The notes below the pieces were generated by a model. It was not told where the DNA came from, did not search any database, and worked only from the letters and a program-made list of their open reading frames with translations. This document shows positions 40,132 to 50,027 of a DNA stretch of 57,125 nt, in pieces. This DNA is from Acidobacteriaceae bacterium (GTDB taxonomy: Bacteria > Acidobacteriota > Terriglobia > Terriglobales > Acidobacteriaceae). The stretch covers positions 1 through 57,125 of the forward strand of contig PLCO01000028.1 of assembly GCA_003134815.1 (NCBI GenBank), written 5' to 3'. Position 1 is the stretch's first letter, and every line of letters starts with the position of its first letter. The position numbers and the translations under genes are program-made.

Positions 40132-42152
40132 CCGACTCCGCACATCTCTGGCTGATTCCGCTGTTTCCGTTCCTGGGCTTTCTGCTCAACGGAATCCTCG
40201 GCTCCCGCCTGCCGCGGCGTCTCACCACAATCGTCGGCGTCCTCGCGCCTCTCGCGTCTCTCGTTGTGGTGTTGAGCGACTTCGGAGCCACCGTCATTTC
40301 CGCGGCCTCAAGCTGTCGCGGCTGCGGCCAAGTCACGGCGCTCACGCTGCCCGATGCGGAAGCACTTTCCTATCATTGGCTCAACATCGGCGCGCTCCAC
40401 GTCGATTTCATCTTCGTCCTCGATCAGCTTTCCGCGGTCATGCTGCTCATCATCACCGGAGTCGGCTTTCTCATCCATGTCTACTCCGTCGGCTACATGC
40501 GCGACGACCCTGGCTACGCGCGGTACTTCAGCTTCCTCAATCTTTTCCTCTTTTTCATGACCGTCCTGGTCCTCGCCGGCAACTTCCTGCTCATGTTTGT
40601 CGGCTGGGAGGGGGTCGGTCTCGCCTCTTACCTGCTCATCGGTTTCTGGTTCCAGCGCGACTCCGCCGCCAGTGCCGGAAAGAAGGCCTTCATCGTCAAC
40701 CGCATCGGCGACTTCGGCTTCCTCATCGGCATCTTCCTCGTGCTCACCACCTTCGGCACGCTCAGCTTCGGCGGAATCGCCGCCAGCCTTTCCATGAATC
40801 CCGCATGGCACGGCACTGTTCTCACCGTCATCTGTCTCTGCCTTTTGGTCGGCGCCGCAGGCAAGAGCGCGCAGCTCCCGCTTTACGTCTGGCTGCCTGA
40901 CGCCATGGAAGGCCCCACTCCCGTCTCCGCGCTCATCCACGCCGCAACCATGGTCACCGCAGGCGTTTATATGATCGCCCGCACGCATCTGCTCTTCGAT
41001 CGCGCGCCCATTGCCCTCTGGACAGTTGCCATCGTAGGTGCGGCCACCGCTCTATTCGCCGCAACCATCGCCCTCGTCCAGAACGACATCAAGCGCGTGC
41101 TCGCCTACTCCACAATCTCGCAGCTCGGCTACATGTTCCTCGCCTGCGGCGTAGCGGCCTACTCCGCGGCAATCTTCCATCTCGTCATGCACGCGTTCTT
41201 CAAGGCGCTTCTCTTCCTCGCTGCGGGCTCCGTCATCCACGCCATGGGCGGCGAGCAGGACCTGCGCAAGATGGGCGGCCTGCATAAGAAACTCCCCGTC
41301 ACCTTTTGGACCATGACCGTGGCCGTCTTCGCCATCGCCGGATTTCCGCCCTTCGCCGGCTTCTTCTCGAAAGACGCAATCCTTTACGCCGCATTTCTTG
41401 ATGGAACCGGCGGCAAGCTCCTTTGGTTCATCGGCCTCATCACTGCTCTGCTCACATCGTTCTACATGTTTCGCCTTTGGTACATGGCTTTTCTCGGCGA
41501 GCCGCGCAGCGAGTCGAGCCACCACCACGCCACGCCAAAATCGATGGCCGTTCCGCTCGTGATTCTGGCCGTCTTATCCGTCTGCGGCGGCTGGATCGGC
41601 ATCCATCGCTTCAGCGCCTACCTTGCTCCCGCTGCCGCCGCGCATCGCCCCATGCCCACCGGCAATCCCGCCCTCGAAGCCCTTCTCAGCATCGTCGCCG
41701 TTCTCGCCGCGCTTGAAGGCTGGCTGATCGCCGACAAATACTACCGCCGCAAGACCGAGCGGCCTGCTCAGCTCGCCGCCGCGCTCCCCTTCGGCTACAA
41801 GCTGCTGTCGAACAAGTACTACGTCGACGAAATCTACAGCGCGATCATCGTCAAGCCTCTGTTCGCCTTTTCAAAATTCGTTCTTGAGTGGATAGTCGAC
41901 ACCGCAATCCTCGGCGGCCTTGCCTGGCTTCTCGCTGGCATCGCCAACATCACCGGAATGATTCTCCAGCGCTGGCAGTCAGGCAATCTGCGCTCCTACG
42001 CCGCGTGGTTGGCCGCGGGAGCCGCCGCCGTGCTTCTATTCTTGCTTCTCACCGGCTCGCCCCACGCGTGGAGTCTTCCCTTCTTTCATTCCGAAACCAT
42101 CTACAAAGTTAGTCACATCACCGTAATTCAATCCGGACAGGCGGGGCATTGA
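40128..42152 (+). CDS. nuoL: NADH-quinone oxidoreductase subunit L
   Basis: NuoL (674 residues, a little above the common 610-640) is the distal antiporter-like proton-pumping subunit. Key elements are the [18 protein letters not shown] helix with the conserved glutamate (near 163), [18 protein letters not shown] with the lysine, [31 protein letters not shown], and the broken helix around [35 protein letters not shown]. The long lateral helix and final transmembrane segment are at the C terminus. ATG 40128 is preferred; the earlier in-frame reading from 39984 is inside nuoK. The region 50-75 has an extra stretch including SSCRGCGQ, an unusual cysteine pair. Confidence 0.97.
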   Translation: MTDSAHLWLIPLFPFLGFLLNGILGSRLPRRLTTIVGVLAPLASLVVVLSDFGATVISAASSCRGCGQVTALTLPDAEALSYHWLNIGALHVDFIFVLDQLSAVMLLIITGVGFLIHVYSVGYMRDDPGYARYFSFLNLFLFFMTVLVLAGNFLLMFVGWEGVGLASYLLIGFWFQRDSAASAGKKAFIVNRIGDFGFLIGIFLVLTTFGTLSFGGIAASLSMNPAWHGTVLTVICLCLLVGAAGKSAQLPLYVWLPDAMEGPTPVSALIHAATMVTAGVYMIARTHLLFDRAPIALWTVAIVGAATALFAATIALVQNDIKRVLAYSTISQLGYMFLACGVAAYSAAIFHLVMHAFFKALLFLAAGSVIHAMGGEQDLRKMGGLHKKLPVTFWTMTVAVFAIAGFPPFAGFFSKDAILYAAFLDGTGGKLLWFIGLITALLTSFYMFRLWYMAFLGEPRSESSHHHATPKSMAVPLVILAVLSVCGGWIGIHRFSAYLAPAAAAHRPMPTGNPALEALLSIVAVLAALEGWLIADKYYRRKTERPAQLAAALPFGYKLLSNKYYVDEIYSAIIVKPLFAFSKFVLEWIVDTAILGGLAWLLAGIANITGMILQRWQSGNLRSYAAWLAAGAAAVLLFLLLTGSPHAWSLPFFHSETIYKVSHITVIQSGQAGH

Positions 42153-42156
42153 GAAT

Positions 42157-43713
42157 ATGAGCGCGTTCGATCCCATCATTCTCACCCTCATCCTGCTGGT
42201 TCCTCTCGCAGGTGCAATCCTCATCGCGCTCCTGCCCGATCGCGCCAAGCTCCCCAACTGGATCGCACTCATCACTACGCTCTTCACTTTTCTCCTCACC
42301 CTTCATCTTCCCGCGCACTTCAACACAGGCCAACCCGGATTCCAGTTCGAGCGCAACATTCCCTGGATCGAAAGTCCCGCCATCTTCTACCACGTCGGCG
42401 TGGACGGCCTCAGCCTCTGGCTCGTCGTTCTTGTCGGCCTGCTCGCGCCCGTCGGCGTCGTCGCCAGTTGGAACGCCATCCAGACCCGGCGCAAGGTTTA
42501 CTACGCGCTCTTCCTCGTCCAGCAGACCGCCATGTTCGGCGTCTTTATCTCGCTCGACCTCATGCTCTACTACGGCTTCTGGGAGCTTTCGCTCGTCCCC
42601 ATGGCCATCCTCATCGCCATGTACGGCCGTAAAGACGGCCCGCGCGCCGCCCTCAAATTCTTCCTCTTCACCTTCATTCCGTCGGCTCCGCTGCTCGTCG
42701 CGATTCTCTGGCTCTACGCAAAGACAGGTACCTTCAACTTCGCCGACCTCCAATATCAAACCGCCAGCGGAGTCCTTCCCGCAAGCGCGCTCTACTGGGT
42801 TGCGCTCGCATTTCTCTTCGCCTTTGCGGTCAAAGTCCCCGTTTTCCCGCTTCACGGCTGGCTCGCCGACACATACTCTGAAGCACCGGTCGCGCTCGCC
42901 ATGGTCGTCGCAGGCAAGCTCGGCCTCTACTCCATGATTCGCTTCCACGTGGGACTTTTCCCTGCCCAGGCCCGCGCCATCGCGCCGTTGCTCATCGCGC
43001 TCGCCGTCATCGGAATCCTCTATGGCGCATGTCTCGCGCTCATCCAGCGCGACTTCTGGCGTCTGATGGCCTTCGCCGCACTCAGCCACTTGAGCCTCAT
43101 CGTCCTCGCCATCTACGGCCTCACATTCCTCGGTTGGGCCAGCGGCGTCTATCAGATCCTCTCCCACGGCGTCGTCGATGCCGCGCTCTTCCTGCTCCTC
43201 GGCGCGCTTGAAATCCGCTTCGCCTCGACGGCCATCAACTCCTACGGCGGTCTCGCCGCCAAGCTGCCTCACGCGGCCACCTACTTTGTCATTGCCTCGC
43301 TCGCCATGATCGGCTTGCCCATGCTCTCAGGCTTCGTTGGCGAGTTCATCATCCTCTCCAGCACCTTCGCCGGAGTCAGCCGCCCCTGGGCCGTCGCCGC
43401 CACGGTGGGTGTCATTCTCGGCGCGGCCTACATGCTGTCTCTGGTGCAAAAAATCTTCTACGGCCCTGAAAGCGCACAGACCGCTTCCAAACCCTCCGCC
43501 GATCTCCGCTTCCGCGAGCTCGCCATCCTCACGCCGCTCGTCGTCCTCATGCTCGTGATGGGCCTCGCGCCTGACCTCTGGCTCAACACCATCCGCACCG
43601 GCGTTCATCCGCCGCAAGCCGTTGAGTCCCCGCAACAGTCTTTGCAGCAAATCGACCAGAACTCATCCGCGACGCCAAGCCCAACTCCAACTTCCTCGGA
43701 GGCCCAGCGGTGA
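42157..43713 (+). CDS. nuoM: NADH-quinone oxidoreductase subunit M
   Basis: NuoM (518 residues) is an antiporter-like proton-pumping subunit. The typical sequence [20 protein letters not shown] holds the conserved glutamate. The lysine helix is near [45 protein letters not shown], and [36 protein letters not shown] follows. The last 30 residues are polar, Gln/Ser/Pro-rich. ATG 42157 is 4 bp after the nuoL stop. The stop overlaps the GTG of nuoN. Confidence 0.97.
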   Translation: MSAFDPIILTLILLVPLAGAILIALLPDRAKLPNWIALITTLFTFLLTLHLPAHFNTGQPGFQFERNIPWIESPAIFYHVGVDGLSLWLVVLVGLLAPVGVVASWNAIQTRRKVYYALFLVQQTAMFGVFISLDLMLYYGFWELSLVPMAILIAMYGRKDGPRAALKFFLFTFIPSAPLLVAILWLYAKTGTFNFADLQYQTASGVLPASALYWVALAFLFAFAVKVPVFPLHGWLADTYSEAPVALAMVVAGKLGLYSMIRFHVGLFPAQARAIAPLLIALAVIGILYGACLALIQRDFWRLMAFAALSHLSLIVLAIYGLTFLGWASGVYQILSHGVVDAALFLLLGALEIRFASTAINSYGGLAAKLPHAATYFVIASLAMIGLPMLSGFVGEFIILSSTFAGVSRPWAVAATVGVILGAAYMLSLVQKIFYGPESAQTASKPSADLRFRELAILTPLVVLMLVMGLAPDLWLNTIRTGVHPPQAVESPQQSLQQIDQNSSATPSPTPTSSEAQR

Positions 43714-45245
43714 CTCCAGTTCACGACATCTACCGCATCCTCCCTGAGGTCATCTTCGCGCTCACCGGCGTCGCCATCATGCTTATCGACGCCTCACTGC
43801 CACCCTCATGGCCGCGCCGCCCGCTTGGCTGGGTCGCCGCCATCGGAACAACCATCGCCCTCTGGGCCAGCCTCTGGCAGCTTTCCCTGCCCGAAGGCAC
43901 CGGCTTCTTTTCGACCGTTGAAACCAGCGCCTTCACTGTCTTCTTTCACGTCCTCATCTGCGGCATCGTTCTCGTGGCGCTCCTGCTCTCGCTCGACGCT
44001 CTCCCTGAGGACACCCATCACCAAGGCGAGTTCTACGCGCTCATCGTCTTCGGCGCAGTCGGCATGTGCCTGCTCACCGGCGCGGTCGAGCTCCTGGTCG
44101 CCTTCATCGCTCTTGAAATCTCCTCCATCTCCACATACATCCTCGCCGGCTGGCGCAAACACACCGGCCGCGGCCCTGAAGCCGCCATCAAATACTTCCT
44201 ACTCGGGTCTTTCGCTACGGCATTTCTGCTCTACGGAATCGCGCTTGTCTTCGGCGCTACGGGAACCACGCAAATTTATCAAATTGCCCAGCTCGCTCCC
44301 GCCGCGCAGAATCAATCGCTCATCATCGCCGCGCTCGCGCTCATGCTCGTCGGCATCCTCTTCAAAGTTTCCGCCGCGCCCTTTCACGTCTGGACGCCCG
44401 ACGTCTACGAAGGCGCGCCCTCACCCGTCGTCGCGTTGCTCTCCACCGCGCCCAAAGCCGCAGCATTCGCGCTGCTGCTTCGAGTTGTTTACGAAATGTT
44501 CCCGAACCTCCACTATCTCTGGGCGCCGCTGCTCTGGATCGTCGCCGTTCTCTCCATGACCGTCGGCAATCTCGCCGCCCTGCGCCAGCAGAACGTCAAG
44601 CGCATGCTCGCCTACTCCGCCATCGCGCATGCCGGCTACCTGCTCGCCGCCTTCGCCGGAATCGGCGAAATCGGCATCGCTGCCGCCGCCTTTTACATCG
44701 CAGCCTACGCCGCCATGAACGTCGGCATCTTCGCCGTCGTAACTCTCGTTGCCGGCTACGACGAGCAGCTTTCCCTCATCGACGACTACCGCGGCCTCGT
44801 CTATCGCTCGCCTCTCCTCGGCAGCCTGCTCATCTTCTTCCTCATCTCGCTCATCGGCATTCCCTTCACCGGCGGCTTCTTCGGCAAGTTCTACTCCTTC
44901 TCGGCAGCTGTCGGCGGCGGCGCTATCTGGCTGGCTGTTATCGGCCTGCTTAATTCAGGATTAGCCGCCGCATACTATCTTCGCCTCGTAGTCGTCGCCG
45001 CGCAGCGCCCGCTTCTCGACTCCTCGTCGGACGCCTCCGCCGATTCAGCCTTCGCCGCCGCTCCGCGCCCCGCAGTCGGCGCCGCCGTCATCGCGGCCGT
45101 TTTCCTCGCCGTCGCCGCCACGCTCGTTCTCGGCATCATTCCCGGCGCGACTCTCGACGCCGCGCAGTCCGCCGCGCACACGCTGCAAGCCCCGCCGCAA
45201 ACCACCGTCCCCGCCGTCGCCGATCCTGCTCCGCCGGCGCGCTAA
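43710..45245 (+). CDS. nuoN: NADH-quinone oxidoreductase subunit N
   Basis: NuoN (511 residues) is the third antiporter-like subunit. Marks are [93 protein letters not shown], and [24 protein letters not shown]. The start is GTG 43710, overlapping the nuoM stop by four bases. It ends the operon; the C terminus is a Pro/Ala-rich tail. The downstream gene has its own promoter, so the operon seems to stop here. Confidence 0.97.
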   Translation: MTPVHDIYRILPEVIFALTGVAIMLIDASLPPSWPRRPLGWVAAIGTTIALWASLWQLSLPEGTGFFSTVETSAFTVFFHVLICGIVLVALLLSLDALPEDTHHQGEFYALIVFGAVGMCLLTGAVELLVAFIALEISSISTYILAGWRKHTGRGPEAAIKYFLLGSFATAFLLYGIALVFGATGTTQIYQIAQLAPAAQNQSLIIAALALMLVGILFKVSAAPFHVWTPDVYEGAPSPVVALLSTAPKAAAFALLLRVVYEMFPNLHYLWAPLLWIVAVLSMTVGNLAALRQQNVKRMLAYSAIAHAGYLLAAFAGIGEIGIAAAAFYIAAYAAMNVGIFAVVTLVAGYDEQLSLIDDYRGLVYRSPLLGSLLIFFLISLIGIPFTGGFFGKFYSFSAAVGGGAIWLAVIGLLNSGLAAAYYLRLVVVAAQRPLLDSSSDASADSAFAAAPRPAVGAAVIAAVFLAVAATLVLGIIPGATLDAAQSAAHTLQAPPQTTVPAVADPAPPAR

Positions 45246-45341
45246 CCTGCTGAACGCATCGGCCGTTGCCGCAAACGTACAGGTGTTCAGGCGAGGCTAT
45301 GGCAAAGGTCGGCATAGGCGACGATCCGTCCAGAAAATGAA

Positions 45342-45371
45342 TTGAGACTGCCTGACTCGCTCCGATATGCT
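45342..45371 (+). promoter_or_regulatory. Sigma-70-type promoter, probably leaderless transcript
   Basis: TTGAGA (45342-45347) and TATGCT (45366-45371) are 18 bp apart. A start 7 bp after the -10 would fall on ATG 45378 itself, so the mRNA may be leaderless. Confidence 0.6.
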
Positions 45372-45377
45372 TCTCTA

Positions 45378-46079
45378 ATGACAGATCCGGGCGTGTCTAG
45401 TTCAGAGGGTCTCTTTGACGGAGTCCCAGGTCCAACCCCCTGGTATTCTCGTCCGGGCTCGCCCGCCGTCGAAGGTTTCCATTGGGAACAAACCAGCGAA
45501 GGTGGTAAGACCCTCCTAGTTGGAACCGCAGGAGTGGTCGCTGTTCTCGGCTTTTACAACTACGTGATGAAAATGGATTCTTCGACATTGTTGATTTGGA
45601 ATCAGCGAGGTGGAACGGAATTGGAGGGCACTCAACCTGTTGATCTGGTTGTAATCCGGCCGAGCTTGCTCTCTACCTTCGGAGGCGGTCTGGCAAAAGA
45701 GACCCAACAAATGGACGAAACTGGGGCGCGCCTTGCATTATCTGACCCGCCTGCAGCGTCGATTAGCTTGAAGACCGGAGTAATCGGAGCGGACGTACGC
45801 TTCACTTTTCCGAAGGAGCTCGAAGCAATTGAGGAACTGCTTATTCTCTGCCACTCATCGGCTATCAGTGTTCAAGGTGATACGAATGCGAATCTAGCTC
45901 TCCTTGTCGCACAGCCCAAACAATCGACGATTCGACTCTACCCTCAAGACTGGTTTAACTCCGCGAACCTGGATTTTGGGTATCAATGGGTTACTAGGGT
46001 CGCTCGGAATCCAGAAACTGGACGCGTGCACGGCGAAGGATTTCGTATAGATCCATTCGAGCTCGACGATACCTTGTGA
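45378..46079 (+). CDS. Hypothetical protein
   Basis: A soluble protein of about 233 residues that I do not recognise. It has a polar N terminus with EGLFDGVPGPTPWYSRPGSP, a hydrophobic stretch VGTAGVVAVLGFYNYVMK, then repeated strand-like segments (VDLVVIRPSLLSTFGG, VRFTFPKELEAIEELLILCH) and the end FRIDPFELDDTL. Base composition is AT-richer and codon choice more relaxed than in the nuo genes before it and lpxD after it, suggesting a recent arrival. It has its own promoter overlapping the start. The 148 bp between its stop and lpxD contain no other gene. No function is proposed. Confidence 0.6.
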   Translation: MTDPGVSSSEGLFDGVPGPTPWYSRPGSPAVEGFHWEQTSEGGKTLLVGTAGVVAVLGFYNYVMKMDSSTLLIWNQRGGTELEGTQPVDLVVIRPSLLSTFGGGLAKETQQMDETGARLALSDPPAASISLKTGVIGADVRFTFPKELEAIEELLILCHSSAISVQGDTNANLALLVAQPKQSTIRLYPQDWFNSANLDFGYQWVTRVARNPETGRVHGEGFRIDPFELDDTL

Positions 46080-46227
46080 CAACTCATGACACAGAAATCC
46101 AGCAAATGAGTCCGGCCCGTGAGCCGGGTAGTGAAGCTTAAACGGCGTTCCCTGCGGGCTCACCGTCAATTGGAGATTACCCGTTCTGTAAAGCGCCAAT
46201 CGCGCCCAGTCCGTTACAATTTCCTCA

Positions 46228-47295
46228 ATGAAGCTTGGCGAATTGGCAACGCAGCTCGGCGCGGAACTCCGCGGCAACCCCGATCTCGAAATTACCGGCG
46301 TCAAAGGCATTGAAGAAGCCGGCCCCACCGAAATCACCTTCGTGGCCAATGTGCGCTACACCGCGCTTGCGCGCACGACGCACGCCGCGGCCGTCCTTGT
46401 CGAGCCAGACTTTCAGGAAATCTCCGCCGCAACGCTGCGCATCAAGAATCCCTATCACGCCTTTTCGCGCGCGCTCGGCCTCTTCTATCAGCCGCCCGTC
46501 TACTCGCCCGGAATTCATCACACCGCAGTCATCCATCCCACGGCCGTCATCGGCCCTGATGCTCACATCGGCGCATACGCCGTCGTCGGCCCCAGCGTTC
46601 ATCTCGGCCCGCATGCAACGCTCCTGCCTCACGTCGTGCTTTATCCCGGCGTTCAGACCGGCAGCCATTTCTTCGCGCATGCCCACGCTGTCGTCCGCGA
46701 AAACTGTGTCCTCGGCGACCACGTTACTCTCGAGAACGGCGTCGTCATCGGCGCGGACGGCTTCGGCTTCTCCAAAAACGAGCAGGGCCACTGGGAAAAA
46801 ATCCCGCAGTCGGGCCCGGTCCGCATCGGCAGCCACGTCGATGTCCAGGCCAACGCCACCATCGACCGCGCGACAGTCGGCGCAACCGAAATCGGCGACG
46901 GAACAAAAATCGACAATCTCGTCCAGGTCGGCCACGGATCGCGTATCGGAAATGACTCGCTGATCTGTGCGCAAACCGGCCTCGCCGGCTCGTCGATCAT
47001 CGGCAACAACGTCATTCTCGCCGGCCAGGTCGGCATAGCCGGCCATTGCACCGTCGGCGACGGCGTCATCCTCACTGCTCAATCCGCCGTCTCCCACGAT
47101 GTCCCGCCCGGCAAAATGATCTCCGGCTCTCCCGGCTTCGACAATCGCATCTGGCTGCGCGCGGTCGCCATCTTCCAGCGCCTTCCCGAGCTGCTCAAGC
47201 GGCTCGACCGCCTGGAAAAAGACGCCGCCAAACAAGCTGCTCCAAATTCCTCCGCCGTAGGCTCAGCTCCGCCTAACGAAGAGCTGAACAAGTGA
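46228..47295 (+). CDS. lpxD: UDP-3-O-acylglucosamine N-acyltransferase
   Basis: LpxD (355 residues) adds the second hydroxyacyl chain in lipid A synthesis, in the cytoplasm, as a trimer. The N-terminal uridine-binding domain begins MKLGELATQLGAELRGNPDLEITGVKGIEEA. The left-handed beta-helix follows with many hexapeptide repeats (for example IGAYAVVGPSVHLGPHATLLP) and the catalytic histidine in VQVGHGSRIGN near 239, then AGSSIIGNNVILAGQVGIAGH. A coiled C terminus and an Asn/Pro-rich tail end it. ATG 46228 is clear. Its stop overlaps the GTG of a lipoprotein gene. No other lpx genes are near. Confidence 0.96.
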   Translation: MKLGELATQLGAELRGNPDLEITGVKGIEEAGPTEITFVANVRYTALARTTHAAAVLVEPDFQEISAATLRIKNPYHAFSRALGLFYQPPVYSPGIHHTAVIHPTAVIGPDAHIGAYAVVGPSVHLGPHATLLPHVVLYPGVQTGSHFFAHAHAVVRENCVLGDHVTLENGVVIGADGFGFSKNEQGHWEKIPQSGPVRIGSHVDVQANATIDRATVGATEIGDGTKIDNLVQVGHGSRIGNDSLICAQTGLAGSSIIGNNVILAGQVGIAGHCTVGDGVILTAQSAVSHDVPPGKMISGSPGFDNRIWLRAVAIFQRLPELLKRLDRLEKDAAKQAAPNSSAVGSAPPNEELNK

Positions 47296-47669
47296 CCCGC
47301 ATCGCCGCACCACGCCGCGCAATCCTCGCAATTTTTCTTTCCTGCGCTCTTCTCGCCGTCACCGCTTGCCACTCCTACCACATCGACACAACCATCGAGA
47401 ACCGCACCGGCTCCGACATTCAGCTCCTCGAAATCGACTACCCCAGCGCCAGCTTTGGCGTTGACCGCATCGCCTCTGGGGCGATTTACCACTATCGTTT
47501 TCAGGTCAACGGCAGTGGTCCGCTCAAGATCGAATACACCGCCGGCGATGAAAAGCAGGTCCAGATCGCCGGCCCTACGCTCGTTGAGCGCCAGCAGGGC
47601 CAGCTCAAAATCATCCTTCTGCCTGCTGGCAAAGCCCAATTCACACCTCAACTCACGCCGCCATCCTGA
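47292..47669 (+). CDS. Small lipoprotein, unknown function
   Basis: This 125-residue protein from GTG 47292 has a signal peptide (RRAILAIFLSCALLAVTAC) ending with the lipobox LAVTAC, so it is probably a lipoprotein, anchored through Cys26. The mature part is a beta-rich domain: YHIDTTIENRTGSDIQLLEIDYPSASFGVDRIASG and GPLKIEYTAGDEKQVQIAGP. No family is recognised. The overlap with lpxD (GTGA) indicates co-translation, so it may be an envelope-related accessory. Confidence 0.75.
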   Translation: MTRIAAPRRAILAIFLSCALLAVTACHSYHIDTTIENRTGSDIQLLEIDYPSASFGVDRIASGAIYHYRFQVNGSGPLKIEYTAGDEKQVQIAGPTLVERQQGQLKIILLPAGKAQFTPQLTPPS

Positions 47670-47713
47670 TCTCGTCCTCACCAAATGCTCCTAGCTTCAC
47701 CCGCACGCAAAAA

Positions 47714-47742
47714 GGGCGGAGCCCGTTTCCGGCGCTCCGCCC
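47714..47742 (-). terminator. Rho-independent terminator of the 47823-48818 gene
   Basis: GGGCGGAGC and GCTCCGCCC form a 9-bp stem with an 11-nt loop. On the minus strand it is followed by five Ts. The plus-strand downstream is only mildly T-rich, so it may work in both directions. Confidence 0.85.
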
Positions 47743-47789
47743 ATTCTTATCCACGAGGAATTATCTTGCTACTTGGCTCTCTGCTTTCC

Positions 47790-47817
47790 TATTCCCTATT
47801 GCCTACTCCCTATTCCC
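47790..47817. repeat. Four heptamer repeats (TATTCCC-type)
   Basis: TATTCCC, TATTGCC, TACTCCC and TATTCCC stand in exact succession, just 3' of the secreted-protein gene on the minus strand. On the minus strand these are GGGAATA units, three with a full GGG tract. Confidence 0.7.
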
Positions 47818-47822
47818 TGTAT

Positions 47823-48818
47823 TTAATGCACCATCGTCTGGAACAGCGGCGACTGCAGCAGCGCGCTGAACTCCGTATCCGAGGCCGCGAAATGAACTTC
47901 CAGTTTGCCTGCGTTCGAGTCAATTGAGGTCTCGCTCAGCGCCTGCTTTTCCGTGTCCGATCCCGTCATCTTCCTCAACATCACCGCCGCCGACATCAGC
48001 GACGAAATCGTGGCCGCCGCCAACGAATCTCCCGTTTGAATCGTCAGGTCGAACTTAACGCCGCGCGCAAAATCCATTGAGTACCACGAAGCTTCTAGCC
48101 TCTGCTTCACGGTGTCGAAATCGGTCACCGATCCCGCCTCGCCCAGCAGTTGCTTCATCATCGTCTGCGTGCCTTTGTCGTCCAGAATGCTCCACAGCGC
48201 GCTCGAATCCACGCTCTGCATCGCATTCATCATCGATCCATTCGTCAGCATGCTCTGGGCCATTCCGTCCCGCGCATCCAACGCTTTGGTCACCGAATCC
48301 TTGCTCCCGAAGATCATCGTCGATGGATCAACAAAGCACAGCACCATCCCCGTCTTGCTCATCGGGTAAATGCTGTTGGTCCGCACCATCGTCGGCTTCA
48401 TCTTCTGCGCCTTAAAGCTGGCCAGAATGTCCTGAGTCGGAAACTGCCCTTGCGCGATTCCCACTGTCTGCAGCGCATCGCTCGTCGGCGTTGGCCGGAA
48501 CAGAGCGAACGCCAGCTCGTCCACATATTGGTCGATCGGCTCGCCGGGGCTCGGGCTCGGCTTCCCCGAAGGCAGAACCGGCTTCAGCGTGAACTTGCTC
48601 AGCGCCTCGTCGAACTGCTTCAGCTCCGGCGGTTCCACGCGGTTGCGCAGATTTACAGCCGCTGTCGAATTCTGCATCGCTCGGTAATCAATCACCACCA
48701 GTTGCTGCACATCGCGCGGAACCGCTCCGCGCGCATCCGTTGTTAACTGTGCCGCATGCGACGGCACAACCGCCGCCACCATCATTGCCGCAATCGTGAT
48801 TCCAGCAAACTTCTTCAA
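47823..48818 (-). CDS. Secreted protein of unknown function
   Basis: A 331-residue exported protein. From TTG 48818, preceded by GGAGG at 7 bp, it reads KKFAGITIAAMMVAAVVPSHAAQ, a good signal peptide with an Ala-x-Ala cut site. The mature protein begins TTDARGAVPRDVQQLVVIDYRAMQNSTAAVNLRNRV and has a DYRAMQNS motif near the start that I recall from acidobacterial 'hypothetical' exports. Structure looks mixed alpha/beta with a helix-rich C-terminal half (VTKALDARDGMAQSML, MNAMQSVDSSALWSIL). No catalytic motif is seen. It ends just before a heptamer repeat and a strong terminator. Confidence 0.72.
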   Translation of the reverse strand: MKKFAGITIAAMMVAAVVPSHAAQLTTDARGAVPRDVQQLVVIDYRAMQNSTAAVNLRNRVEPPELKQFDEALSKFTLKPVLPSGKPSPSPGEPIDQYVDELAFALFRPTPTSDALQTVGIAQGQFPTQDILASFKAQKMKPTMVRTNSIYPMSKTGMVLCFVDPSTMIFGSKDSVTKALDARDGMAQSMLTNGSMMNAMQSVDSSALWSILDDKGTQTMMKQLLGEAGSVTDFDTVKQRLEASWYSMDFARGVKFDLTIQTGDSLAAATISSLMSAAVMLRKMTGSDTEKQALSETSIDSNAGKLEVHFAASDTEFSALLQSPLFQTMVH

Positions 48819-49005
48819 CTTAACCCTCCGAAATTCGCGCCCGCTCCGGCTGCCTGCATTGCACTTCGCCTGCCGCAGGTCCAAATTCGTGTTTCCTTGC
48901 GCTCTTTGTCTTTTGGCGCCTTCATCCCGGCGCCCCAACTCCGAGTTACTGTCTTATTGTACCGACTTCCTGTTTCCCCGGTCCGTATCTTACGTCTGCC
49001 GGACG

Positions 49006-49947
49006 TTACCCTTGTGGCCACGCCAGCGGATGCTCAAGGCGTCGCTCCAGGATCTTGGTCTGCTCGTCGAACCCATCTAATTGACGCATCCAATCGCTTT
49101 CCCGCTCACAAGCTGCCTCCGGAATCAGCCCGATGACCTCTCCCTCGGCAACCACGGCCTTGTGCCGTGCCGCCAGGCTTACCACCTTTTTGTGCACAAC
49201 AGACAGCGGCGTCGCCTCAAAATCCGTAATGTTCATCGAGAGTTGCGCCCGCCCGTGGGCCAGCACTCCCATCGCTTTCACGCCCTTCAACCCCCCTGAA
49301 GCAGCGCGAATCTCCTTGGCGATCGCCCGCGCCATGGCCATGTCCGACGAATCAAAATAAATGTTATAGGCAACCAGAAACTTGCGCGCTCCCACTGCGC
49401 AGGCGCCGCCCGTGGGATGCAGCCCCGGGCCTCCCAAATCGGGCCGCCGTGACGGGTCTTTCTGCGCCGCGTCCCTCAGCTCTTCGAACTGTCCCCTGCG
49501 AATGTCTTCGAGGTTCACACGGTCAGGCCGCGCAGCCGCCGCCTCATAGAAATAAACCGGCACTCCAAACCGCCGCCATATCTCCAACCCGGCCTGCCGC
49601 GCCAGCATTACGCACTGTTCCAGCTTGACGCCGCGCACCGGCACAAATGGAATCACGTCCGCCGCCCCGATCCGCGGATGCACCCCCTGTTGCCTGGTCA
49701 GGTTAATCAGCTCAACGGCCTTGCCCGCGCCGCGCACCGCTGCTTCAACCACCGCAGCCGGCTCCCCGGCAATCGTCACTACAGAGCGGTTGTGGTCCGC
49801 GTCCATTGACCAGTCCAGCAGGTGCACCCCGTCCAGGCGCATGGCCGCCACGATCGCTTCCACGCGACCTACATCCGTGCCCTCTGAAAAGTTGGGAACG
49901 CACTCGACGATCGCGCCGCTTGTCGCGCTGTTGATCGCTCCGCTCAC
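49006..49947 (-). CDS. ftcD: Glutamate formimidoyltransferase (formiminotransferase)
   Basis: A protein of 313 residues of the FTCD N-terminal family, which moves the formimino group from formiminoglutamate to tetrahydrofolate during histidine breakdown. The start IVECVPNFSEGTD is the family signature. The active-site region includes DADHNRSVVTIAG (near 49-61), GVHPRIGAADVIPFVP (near 87-102) and GGPGLHPTGGACAVGARKFLVAYNIYF (near 172-198). The cyclodeaminase half is absent, as in stand-alone bacterial versions. ATG 49947 is consistent with the family. hut genes are not in the window. A G-rich minisatellite lies in its leader, and a PagL-like gene is upstream on the same strand. Confidence 0.92.
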   Translation of the reverse strand: MSGAINSATSGAIVECVPNFSEGTDVGRVEAIVAAMRLDGVHLLDWSMDADHNRSVVTIAGEPAAVVEAAVRGAGKAVELINLTRQQGVHPRIGAADVIPFVPVRGVKLEQCVMLARQAGLEIWRRFGVPVYFYEAAAARPDRVNLEDIRRGQFEELRDAAQKDPSRRPDLGGPGLHPTGGACAVGARKFLVAYNIYFDSSDMAMARAIAKEIRAASGGLKGVKAMGVLAHGRAQLSMNITDFEATPLSVVHKKVVSLAARHKAVVAEGEVIGLIPEAACERESDWMRQLDGFDEQTKILERRLEHPLAWPQG

Positions 49948-49991
49948 TATAGCTTGCCCCTTACCCTTCCCGCCCTGATCCCCTGCTTGTC

Positions 49992-50019
49992 TACTCCCTA
50001 TTCCCTATTCCCTATCCCC
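49992..50019. repeat. Four heptamer repeats, quadruplex-type, in the ftcD leader
   Basis: TACTCCC, TATTCCC, TATTCCC and TATCCCC are in exact tandem. On the minus (coding) strand they are four runs of at least three Gs with 3-4 nt loops. The array is 45 bp before the ftcD start. Confidence 0.75.
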
Positions 50020-50027
50020 TGCCTTTA

